DNA of 10,000 nucleotides, from contig JAHBMJ010002278.1 of the NCBI GenBank assembly GCA_018398765.1, forward strand, positions 1 to 10,000, in the 5' to 3' direction. Under the pieces are notes generated by a model. That model searched no databases. It saw nothing but the letters and a program-made list of their open reading frames with translations, and was not told where the DNA came from. Source of the stretch: Chromera velia. Taxonomy: Eukaryota > Sar > Chromeraceae. Numbering within the stretch: the stretch's first letter is position 1; every line of letters starts with the position of its first letter. The position numbers and the translations under genes are program-made. Positions 1 through 7,230 of this stretch are shown in pieces.

Positions 1-321
1 TGAGTGATTGTCACCTCAATTTTGGTACGTGCTCTAACTTTATCGTATCAACAAAAAGTCATATGCAATTTTAAATCTATCAATTTTACGTTCTTAATCT
101 CTATTAGTACTAGAGTGAGTCTCAGTGACTAGTGTATATACACTGCCACACAGGCATATTTTTTTTACGGAACTGATAAGTTATAATTTTATATATATCT
201 TTTTAAATTTTTGAAACACACATCAGAAATGTTCTGATAACTATTGTCATGAGAAAAATGATCAGAGTGACAGTAAGTCAGTGACTCAGTGAGGAACTCT
301 AAGAGGTTAACCTCAAATCTT

Positions 322-346
322 ACCTCAAATATCAAATATTTGAGGT
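322..346. repeat. Perfect 11-bp inverted repeat
   Basis: The arms ACCTCAAATAT (322-332) and ATATTTGAGGT (336-346) are exact reverse complements around a CAA spacer. Further copies of the CCTCAAAT word lie just upstream, at 311-318 and within 322-330. The function is unknown. It could be a cruciform-prone site or the remnant of a small inverted-repeat element. Confidence 0.75.
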
Positions 347-355
347 TGAAGCTCA

Positions 356-397
356 AATTAAATCAAATCAAATCAAATCAAATATAATCAAATCAAA
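356..397. repeat. Pentanucleotide (ATCAA)n microsatellite
   Basis: Near-perfect tandem copies of a five-base unit, read as AATCA or ATCAA, run through this stretch. One interruption lies around 383-386. It sits just outside the left end of the candidate TIR element. Confidence 0.85.
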
Positions 398-411
398 CAT
401 GGTCACTACTT

Positions 412-419
412 GAACAAGA
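412..419. repeat. Left target-site duplication of the TIR element
   Basis: The 8-bp word GAACAAGA directly abuts the left terminal inverted repeat and is repeated in the same orientation at 2025-2032. Identity is complete. The match continues with one more C on each side, but on the left that base belongs to the TIR. Confidence 0.6.
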
Positions 420-435
420 CTAGGCGTAGGCCATT
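420..435. repeat. Left terminal inverted repeat, 16 bp
   Basis: CTAGGCGTAGGCCATT is exactly reverse-complementary to 2009-2024. A poly-A run follows immediately inside. On the right end, the complement of the adjoining bases is also A-rich after one mismatch. Confidence 0.7.
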
Positions 436-492
436 AAAAAAAAAAAAAAAACCTAATAAAAAAAAATTAAAAAAACCCTCGAATAAAATTTA
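434..492. repeat. A-rich subterminal repeat, left copy
   Basis: This stretch has long A runs separated by CCTAATAA, CCCTCG and ATAAAATTTA. It aligns in the same orientation with 1941-1997, which carries A runs, CCTT, CGCCC and ATAAAATTTA in the same order. The shared order of non-A words argues for two diverged copies rather than chance A-richness. Confidence 0.55.
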
Positions 493-807
493 TTTATAAA
501 AATACCCCCCCTGCAAAAACTAAAAGAGGCTCAAACAATTTAAGACTGGCTTTGAGCTTCTAAAACCCCAACGATTTTTTTAAAATATTTACAGTTATTT
601 ACAAAAACTTTTTTTTTTACTCAATATATATCTTTAGCCTCTAGGTCTATATTTTTCTAGTCATTTCTTCTACTATTTCCTAGTATATTTTATATTATTT
701 CATACGTTTTTTGCTTGAAATTTTTATGTTTAAATTTATGATATTATATGTATGATTAAACTTGTTTGAATGGTTATAGAACATGCGTGTTGCCTTCTTC
801 CAATACC

Positions 808-1110
808 TCAACCACTTTGAGGGGAACCTGTGCCCAGCCCCCCACAAAGCCTTTGTTGCCCGCTGGTATCGTCATATATCGTCATCTTCTTTCTCCAAAT
901 CTTCTCAAAGCCAAAGATGTCTGCAACTCGAAGAATATTTTCAAAACGAGTCACATCATTGTCTTTAACTATCAGACCAAATGTTGCTGTTTCGCCACTG
1001 CGCTCAAATAGAGGGGTGCGAAGACACTTGACCATCCAATCTTTATGTTTTGGATCACGAGCAGCAAGACCGGTAAAGCTCCTGCCTAAAGCACTAAAAA
1101 CAGCCTGCAC
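808..1110 (-). CDS. Exon-like ORF fragment of unidentified protein
   Basis: About 100 codons are open on the minus strand, with a composition unlike the AT-rich surroundings. The product has a normal globular mix with no low complexity. The best-looking part reads GLIVKDNDVT, then FENILRVADIFGFEKIW. This faintly recalls the conserved motif of SpoU/TrmH-type RNA 2'-O-methyltransferases (DN-x-N-x-LR-x-AD-x-FG), but the match is weak. There is no ATG at the 5' end: the nominal start is GTG, with an in-frame TAA just upstream. T-rich AG sequences (TTTTTAG, CTTTAGGCAG) at about 1087-1102 could be splice acceptors, so this may be an internal exon or a captured fragment. It lies inside the candidate TIR element. 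The overlapping plus-strand ORFs are judged shadows. Confidence 0.4.
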   Translation of the reverse strand: MQAVFSALGRSFTGLAARDPKHKDWMVKCLRTPLFERSGETATFGLIVKDNDVTRFENILRVADIFGFEKIWRKKMTIYDDTSGQQRLCGGLGTGSPQSG

Positions 1111-1126
1111 TTACGCTAATTTGTAA

Positions 1127-1936
1127 TACTTCACCTCCCCCTTCTCTCCTTTCAATTTACTCAATGTGTATAACCATACCTACGCCTTTTTTTTTATATC
1201 ATTGACCTGGCTGGTTTCATCTGCGTCACTCGTCTCCCCTCTGCCTGAACATAGTCAAGGCGGTGCTCTTGAAGGCAAGGTTAGCGCGAGATGGCTGTGA
1301 GGGGGGTATGTTGAGATGATTCGTTTCTCCTTAGTAAAAGATGTTAGAATCTATGTTTTTGTGAAGGAAACAAATGTGTACAGGAGACTGTGCATGCTCG
1401 AAAAAAAAGAAATGAAGAAAACGATTTTTTTGTGGTGGAGGGCGGATAAGGGGAGCAACGATCACTATGACATCCTTCTCCCTGAATAAGAAAGAAACAA
1501 CCTAGGAAACGAATGCTTCTCTGCCTTTGTTTGATTGACTGAGCAGCCTGAGTTCTCTTTTAGGTGAATTTCTGCTTGTGCAATACAGTCAAATATCGCA
1601 GTTTTGTCTTCATATTAATTATTATGCCGTGAGTGATGGTCTCAGAGTGAGAAGGTCACTGAGAACCTGCAAGTACATGGTTCAGTAGAGGCTCAACGGT
1701 GTAGCCTCAACCTGGGGTTCGGCATGTAAGAGTGAAAACTGCGGTTCGAAGCTCTCTGAATGAACATGATTTCACTTTCCTTGCTGCTCAGACTTGTTGA
1801 TCAATCAATAAAGCATATTCGATCAATTCATTTACTTTTAATTATCCTATAATTGTCTTTAAAGTTTTTGAAGAGGCTATAGTGAATAGGAGGCGAAGAC
1901 TAGGTCCCTAGCATCAACCTAGGCATCAAGATCAAA
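1127..1936. other. Noncoding interior of the TIR element
   Basis: No ORF with protein-like composition was found on either strand. Poly-A and poly-T runs and scattered GTGAGT/CACTGA words are present. A GGTTCGAAGCT word at about 1743-1753 resembles a pol III B box but does not fold into a T-arm. CCTAGG-like words cluster at 1902-1925, near the right end. Confidence 0.5.
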
Positions 1937-1940
1937 AGTC

Positions 1941-1997
1941 TTAAAAAAAAAAAAAACCTTAAAAAAAAATAAAAAGAAAAACGCCCAATAAAATTTA
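1941..1997. repeat. A-rich subterminal repeat, right copy
   Basis: This is the direct counterpart of 434-492 and ends in ATAAAATTTA. It is followed by a T run and then the right terminal inverted repeat. The left copy adjoins the left TIR, so both may derive from one short A-rich TIR module of about 100 bp, each having lost one arm. Confidence 0.55.
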
Positions 1998-2008
1998 GAG
2001 TTTTTTTA

Positions 2009-2024
2009 AATGGCCTACGCCTAG
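2009..2024. repeat. Right terminal inverted repeat, 16 bp
   Basis: AATGGCCTACGCCTAG is the exact reverse complement of 420-435. It is followed directly by GAACAAGA, the same word that precedes the left repeat. Confidence 0.7.
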
Positions 2025-2032
2025 GAACAAGA
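2025..2032. repeat. Right target-site duplication of the TIR element
   Basis: GAACAAGA abuts the right terminal inverted repeat and matches 412-419 without mismatch in the same orientation. Confidence 0.6.
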
Positions 2033-2079
2033 CTTGCATGAACATAGACTGCCAGGAGCTAGGCTCCGACGGTTATAGT

Positions 2080-2119
2080 CATTCATTCATTCATTCATTC
2101 ATTCATTCATTCATTCATT
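2080..2119 (-). repeat. (CATT)n microsatellite; possible LINE 3' tail
   Basis: Ten perfect tandem copies of CATT read as (AATG)n on the minus strand. Several LINE clades (for example L2/CR1-like) end in short tandem repeats of this general kind. The tract lies downstream of the minus-strand LINE, with AT-rich DNA between it and the last coding trace, so it may mark the 3' terminus. The nearer ATC repeat at 2261-2278 is an equal candidate. Confidence 0.5.
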
Positions 2120-2404
2120 AAAAATTTTAGAAATATATTATCCTAGATATAAACAAACATAATCAAACACGTACACATGTTTCTAAACTTATCGTATAAC
2201 TTTCTGTAATTTAGAAAAGTAAGTTAAAGTTATTCAAACTACACTAATTAATTTAGCCTAGTGATGATGATGATGATTAAAGGTTAAATCCTAGATTTAG
2301 TGACGCCAAATCCCAAGCCACTAACAAGGCTTTAAGGATAACCCAGAGCACACATTCATGGGGGGGGGGTGAGAAAGCTTGCATGCCACTCGGATTGATT
2401 CGCC
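2120..2404 (-). other. Probable LINE 3' untranslated region or flank
   Basis: No coding stretch is visible here. On the minus strand this follows the last possible stop of the LINE (2405-2407). It contains a C10 run (complement of G10 at 2360-2369), then a tandem ATC tract (2261-2278), then AT-rich DNA. The junction between 3' UTR and flanking genome cannot be placed by eye. Confidence 0.4.
2261..2278 (-). repeat. Short (TGA)n tract; candidate LINE 3' terminus
   Basis: On the minus strand this reads as tandem ATC units, about 130 bases after the last coding trace of the LINE. Trinucleotide tails of this sort end some APE-type LINEs. Sequence beyond it becomes more AT-rich, which fits a junction with flanking DNA. 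Confidence 0.4.
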
Positions 2405-2505
2405 TCAACTTGCCTTATTGACAGAATGGACCTTCTTGAGACAGTTGGCTATAGCTTTGGAACCGCTTCTAGGCAGGATTGTGCACAACAGCAACACCAT
2501 ATCCT

Positions 2506-2760
2506 TCATTTTCTTCTCATTATCAGAAGTGCCCCTTCCGGTTGCACCTGCAAGTTACTTGTAACGCGTTGTGCAATCTGTATTCTTATGTCAATGGGCG
2601 CTTTCTGCTTCGCAATTTCGTATAGTTCTTTCAGCCTGTTCCGTTCCTTTTCTGTATCCTTACACTCCATCAGGACATGAACCTCATCTTTGATCATATG
2701 CGAGGGGGACAAATATTTATCACACAGCCGTTCTGGTTAGGTTCTATCTATATTCCCCCC
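2506..2760 (-). other. Degenerate C-terminal Cys/His motif of the LINE
   Basis: After TAA (2737-2739) the same frame reads PERLCDKY, then DEVHVLMEC. The usual C-terminal knuckle of such LINEs is C-x2-C...H-x4-C. Here the second Cys is Tyr, while the His and final Cys are kept. A charged helix-like stretch (KDTEKERNRLKELYE) follows. The frame ends at TGA 2506-2508, but about 30 bases before it the protein-like reading shifts to another frame. Confidence 0.65.
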
Positions 2761-3649
2761 TGTGAGAGCCCTAAAAAGCATACAAAAGCCTGCGGAGGAC
2801 TGCAGCAGACTCTTTGGCAGAAGTTTAACACTGCACTCTATCATTTCACTTCTCGGACGCCATTTCCTTTCACACAGAAGATGCATGGCCAAACGCTGTC
2901 TGGTCGGATTCTCTGACTGGAAAGGGGAGAGATTCGCAAGGCAGGGGAAAATTCCGTCTCTGTCTCTAACGTTTCTAGTTTCTTCTTTCAACCAGTCGGA
3001 CAGCCAGGCACCCTCCACGATCTTTTTTGCCACCCTTTTCCTTCTGCCCTTGTTCTTCCTTTTAAACTTATCCCCTACCGTGCTTGGCAATGGAGGCCAC
3101 AAAAGGGAGCAATCTAATGGAACGGCCAGCCATTTTACTGTCTTAACGAAGGGTTCGCATGAGCTAGCCAAGCACTCATTCCACACTGCCCGGGGTAGAG
3201 CACGGTCGATCGATTTGATGCATTGGATGAAGCCCCTACTCAACTTACCAAACAGAGAACTGAATGGCTCAAGAGAGAGAGAGAGAAGGGAAGGCGAAAC
3301 AAAGGAGTGATAAGAGAGACCAAAATAATATCGAATAAAACGTAACTGTAAAGTATCGAGGCAGGCAACATCTGTCTTTCTCAGCGGGATCGTTTCCAGT
3401 CCATACAGCACGACTGGCAGCCAGAGGGCCTTGAACAAAGTAATTTTAGAAAAGGGAGAAACAAAGCCCAAAGAAGAGAGAGTACCAAACACAGCCCCCA
3501 GTGCCTTCTCTGCCGCCTCAATGCGGCCTTCAACTGTCTTGCTAAGGTCCCCGCCCTCAAAAACCCAGTTGTCCAAATACTTATATTTACTCACCGCTTC
3601 CACTGGTCTGCCTTCATAAAAAAAAGGGGTCCGGGGCATTAAGTCGGGG

Positions 3650-4420
3650 TGGGGGGAGGAGAGACGCATAACTTTTGTCTTTTTTAAATTCACCTTCAAG
3701 CCGTGCTCCTTACAATGGTCCTGGAGGCAAAACAGACGTTTCTGTAAGTCTGAAGCACTGTGAGCAAACAGAACAAGGTCATCAACGTACCCGATGCTTT
3801 CGATTAAAACATCAGACAGTCTGACAGGAGTCTCTCTGTCAGTACCCCCAGCCGAGCTTTGATTCCTGTTTTCATTATTGGAGCTGACAGACTTATGCAG
3901 ATTGTTGATGAAAAGAAGAAAGAAGAGAGGAGAGAGAGGATCACCTTGTTTTACTCCTCCACCTTCTGAAAAGCATTCTGTTGCCCCATCCACCCGAGCT
4001 TTCACCTGACTATACATCGAATGAATCATCTAAATATTGGCTTGGCTTACTCTTTCCTCCCTGAGCCTCTCTAACATTTTGACCCGAGGAACTGTATCAA
4101 ACGCCTTGCTAAAATCAACAAACGTGGCAATCAGAGGGCTCTTTTTCTTTTTGGAGCTGAGAATTAACGAAGCCAGAGCAGCGAATGCCTCTTTTGTCCC
4201 TACCTCCTATCTGAAGCCGAGCTGCCTTTCGTCAATTTTCACCTCTTTCCTGATCTTTGAATCCATTAATAAAGCAAAAATCTTACTCAGAAGCCCCACA
4301 ATGGGGATCGGGCGCCATTCGTTACAGTCGAGACTCGGCGGGCCCTTAGGGATGGGAGCAATACACAACATATTCCAGCGTTCAGGCCAAAAAGAAAAAA
4401 GGTGAAACAAATTGAAAAAG
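3650..4420 (-). other. Reverse transcriptase domain of the LINE
   Basis: The RT fingers and palm motifs are clear. They are WRPIPIVGLLSKIFA and QLGFR (fingers), FVDFSKAFDTV (motif A, about 4084-4122, catalytic Asp kept), GGGVKQGDPLSPLFFLLF (motif B), YVDD (motif C, 3778-3789, both Asp kept) and HGLKVNLKKTKVM (motif D). These are hallmarks of non-LTR retrotransposon RTs. A segment rich in Ser and Asn, 25-30 residues long, separates motifs B and C and may be clade-specific. TAG at 4207-4209 follows directly after QLGFR, and TAG at 4030-4032 lies just before motif B. The thumb follows, with KYKYLDNWVF and a helical stretch. The catalytic residues survive although the reading frame is interrupted. 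Confidence 0.9.
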
Positions 4421-5379
4421 ACAAAGAGCAGCAAGTGGGAGAGAGGAGAAAAACCAAAACATAACAAGAGGTGACAGGGGCTAACCCCATCTAAACCCAA
4501 CGCCTTCTTTGGGTCAATTCCTTTCAGTGTTTCCTCAATCATGTATATAAAGAAGGCGGGCTGAGAAAGAGGGGGGAAGGCCAGACCAACAGGTGCAGGC
4601 GGAAGACCAGGACCGTCGAAGACCCCAGCCGAGAACTGAGTGAAAGAAGATGCAGCGGGTTTATTATCCCCTCCCCTCTGTGTTTTGATTTTCCTGTTCC
4701 ATTGCCAAACTTTCGAGGGGTCAACTGCTGCTTCTCTAGCTAGTCTCTCTGCTGTCTGTTGCTCGAGCTTACTCCCTTTTGTTGTAAACAGTCGAGCTCT
4801 TTCCCTTCTCAGTTTGACACATTCTTTTTGCAGAGGATGAGAAGGGTTCGGAACATGTCTTGCCTTTTCCTCTGCCTGCTTCACCTTCAAATGAATCAGG
4901 CGGCATTGTGGGTCCCGCCAAGCCTGATGGGTGCTCTGCATTCTCCCAGACTGTCTTCTCTTCTTGGATGCCTTTCCCCTGTCTACCATTGCACCCACTT
5001 TACTGTCTGCCAGCTTTTCTTCCCAGGAAAGACCCAACTGTTCCAATTGGTCAAGATAAGAAGCCTTGCTGAGAAAGTTGGGGGGGGGAGCATTCTGAAG
5101 GGGAGGTGGTTGTGGGAGAAGGGGTGGTGGGTCAGGGGGGGGTGGGATAGAGGGACCAACTTAACCTCCTTCACGCAGTTCGTTTACCCCTCTGTCGAAC
5201 AGGCTGGGAAAAACCGTCTCAGAAAGTGGCAGGACCGCTCTGGCGAGAGGAATCATTTCGTTATCAGTCACCGGGGAAGTTCTATTAACAGTGAGGAGAG
5301 GGGGGAGAAAAGAGAAATTCTTTTCGCCCGTGGGGGCATGCGGAGGATCAAAAGACATAGGGGAAGGAGATGAATCAAG

Positions 5380-6310
5380 AAAAAAAGAAAGAGAAAGAAC
5401 CACATGTTGTGGAGCAAAGTCAGCTTCCAGGTTTGAAGTGGCAGAGGACCAAGCTGTTAAAAGAAAAGGATCTACAAAAAAGTGATTAATCGCTGTTGTT
5501 TCTTCTCCTGCTTTAAAAAAGGTGCACGGGCCCGGAAAGGAGACATCAACACCCAGCCTCTCACATTTCAAGGACAGGCCGTGGAGAAAAATTAAGTTAG
5601 AGCGTTCACAAAGACGGATCAGCCAATTCCCTTGCTTATTAGGTTGACTGCCATGGCTGCAGGCTGACAATCGAGAGGGCTTGCAAGCATCAACTTCGTT
5701 TTTTTCTCTACTTTCATCAGTGGGATATAGCATTCTTTCCCAAGTCAGCCTTTCCGGCACCCGAGTCCCCAGCTTGCCGTTCATGTCCCCAACCAGGATA
5801 CGCAAATCCTCGAGAGGTACCTGATACAGTGCATCGATCACGCCCTCTCTCTCTCTGTCTCTTAGCTCCCTGTCTCTCTATCTTAGATCAGACCCTCTAG
5901 GTAGAAAGTATACACCGAAAACATGGAGGACTCTTGTGGCTGACTCCCCTCCTTCTGAGGGAGAAGGCACCTTCACTGACAGACAGACCAGATTTTGACC
6001 CACCAGCTCCCACCTTGGCTGCAGTTGATGAACTAAAAAATTCCTGACTAGGATGCATACACCCCCTGTCCTTGCTTCCTCGATGGTTGCGGCTTTCCTT
6101 CTCGACCTTTCCGCTTTGATTTTCTTTCTCAACCACTCAAAGTGATCGAAATTATGCCTTGTGTGAGTAGATGTTCTTACGGGCATAGAGGGGCACTTCG
6201 TTTCAGTCAACACCACAATGTCTGCCTGGCAAGCGGCCAGCCACTGCTCGAGAGCCTTGCTTCGTATGCGTAACCCCAGCCTCCCCACATTTACCGTTTT
6301 TATTGTGAGT
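5380..6310 (-). other. APE-like endonuclease domain of the LINE (degenerate)
   Basis: The motifs appear in the expected order: TVNVGRL with the N-terminal Asn (6289-6291), VLTETK with the catalytic Glu (6202-6204), GGVCILV, the VYFLP motif, VGDMNGKLG (equivalent to GDFN, about 5776-5790), GNWLIRLC, then TTAINHFFV and APQHVVLSL. Two positions look damaged. The usual xID aspartate is Asn (5485-5487), and the Asp of the terminal SDH motif is Gln (5407-5409), though its His is kept. A TAG at 5878-5880 falls between the Tyr motif and the GDMN motif, next to a CT-rich simple repeat that encodes an Arg/Glu-rich insert. In an active element this domain makes the first-strand nick for target-primed reverse transcription. 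Confidence 0.8.
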
Positions 6311-6531
6311 TTCCTTCTTCCTGAAGCTATGAGACCAGACCTCACGTCGTAAGAAGGAGAGAAAACATTATGGGAGGGTGAGGATGCAGAGGGAAAGAGA
6401 AGGGAGGGGGGGGACGGCTGAAAGACCCATTGAGGGATTAAAGAGGTTGCAGAGGGATGCACCGGTGGGGCAGAAGCAGAAGCATATGCAGAAGCCAAAG
6501 CAGAAGAGGAAGAAGAAAAAGAAACAGAAGC

Positions 6532-6640
6532 AGAAGAAAAAGAAGAAGAAGAAGAAGAAGAAGAAGAAGAAGAGGAGGAGGAGGAGGAAGAGGATGAGGA
6601 AGAAGGAGAAGAGGAGGAGGAGGAGGACGACGACGACACT
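6532..6640 (-). repeat. Poly-serine codon tract / long purine run
   Basis: On the plus strand, 6532-6594 is an unbroken 63-base purine run of GAA and GAG units. A further purine run covers 6596-6627, followed by GAC repeats. On the minus strand this reads TCT/TCC/TCG and encodes two serine blocks of about 10 and 20 residues in the LINE linker, separated by one proline. Such homopurine tracts can form triplex DNA, and repeat slippage probably sets the linker length. The plus-strand Lys/Arg-rich ORF over it is an artefact of the repeat. Confidence 0.85.
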
Positions 6641-7098
6641 GTAACCAGAGGGGGGAGAAGGTCGGAAGGAGAACCTGCATGATGCTTTTGTCGGTTTTCA
6701 CACTTTCTAAGTCTGCATGCTTCCGTGCGACCGGCCCAAAAGGCAGACACCAGACGCTTCTCGTCTTTCTTTAGTTGATCTGTGCTTATCCATGCGAAGT
6801 TGGAAGTGCCCCTCCTCCAAAAATCATATTTTCTTCTCTTTCCCTTTCTACCCCTCACTGCATGAATTCTTGCAGAAGAGCGTGAGCCTCCATGAATGAG
6901 GGCTCGGTCCTCCTTGTCCCTGTCATCAAAAGATCTAGAAGAAGAGAAGAAAGAATCAGAGACAGAAGAAAAGGAAGAGGGGGAAGGCGAGGACAGAAAA
7001 TCATGCTCATGTCTCCTCCTACGGCGTTCTCTTTCTTGTTGTCTGTCTTCACGCAGCTCCCGTCGAGGGGCAGATTTGAGACTCTTTCCATTTAGGGG

Positions 7099-7230
7099 GT
7101 TATTGCAGCACCCCTTTTTGAGACAGTCGCAATTGACGCAGGGTCTTGCTGGGAGAGATTCTGACCCTCTAGTGCATGAGCATCTGGATAACAGGCGACA
7201 TCCGCCTGCAGAGGCCTTGCAGTTACAACA
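7099..7230 (-). other. CXC (Tesmin/TSO1-like) zinc-binding domain at LINE ORF2 N-terminus
   Basis: The in-frame minus-strand product shows Cys spaced as CC-x-C-x6-C-x5-C-x-C-x11-C-x2-C-x-C-x4-CC-NN, starting CCNCKAS and ending CDCLKKGCCNN. This follows the CXC/CRC module of Tesmin, TSO1 and LIN54 (CNCKKS...C-x-C...C-x-C-x2-C-x-N), a DNA-binding fold that coordinates zinc through cysteines. The segment lies in the same frame as the endonuclease, about 80 codons before its nearest GTG codon at 6858. A second Cys cluster (C-x5-C, then C-x2-C) lies further N-terminal, around 7325-7410. In this element the domain could bind the RNA or direct target choice; that role is inferred. Confidence 0.6.

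Larger units (their letters stand above)
1..411. other. AT-rich intergenic stretch, no gene seen
   Basis: No coding stretch was found on either strand. The sequence is AT-rich and contains several short variants of a CAGTGACT/GTCACTGA-like motif, a perfect inverted repeat at 322-346 and an ATCAA-type pentanucleotide repeat at about 356-397. Nothing here resembles an RNA gene or a promoter I can name. Confidence 0.6.
420..2024. mobile_element. Candidate non-autonomous TIR DNA transposon (about 1.6 kb)
   Basis: The ends are perfect 16-bp terminal inverted repeats: CTAGGCGTAGGCCATT at 420-435 and its exact reverse complement at 2009-2024. Immediately outside both ends lies the direct repeat GAACAAGA (412-419 and 2025-2032), as expected for an 8-bp target-site duplication. 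Eight-base duplications are typical of hAT and some other cut-and-paste families. If the TIR is taken as starting at TAGG, the repeated word is 9 bases (GAACAAGAC) but one G is left over on the right. No transposase is visible, so the element would be non-autonomous. It contains an exon-like minus-strand ORF at 808-1110 and A-rich subterminal direct repeats (434-492 and 1941-1997). The family assignment is open. Confidence 0.6.

Noticed and set aside
1735-1760. GGTTCGAAGCT word resembling a pol III B box (tRNA or SINE)
   Set aside because: The flanking bases do not pair into a T-arm and no matching A box or cloverleaf was found.
2762-3310. 182-codon plus-strand ORF
   Set aside because: It is antisense to the C-terminal part of the LINE polyprotein, whose minus-strand frame carries recognisable RT sequence. 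It is a shadow frame.
4759-5373. 204-codon plus-strand ORF
   Set aside because: It lies opposite the endonuclease-RT linker of the LINE. The product is low-complexity with no motif.
6378-6701. Lys/Arg-rich plus-strand ORF and Leu/Pro-rich minus-strand ORF over the repeat
   Set aside because: Both are alternative frames of the GAA/GAG microsatellite. The poly-Ser frame is the one continuous with the endonuclease.
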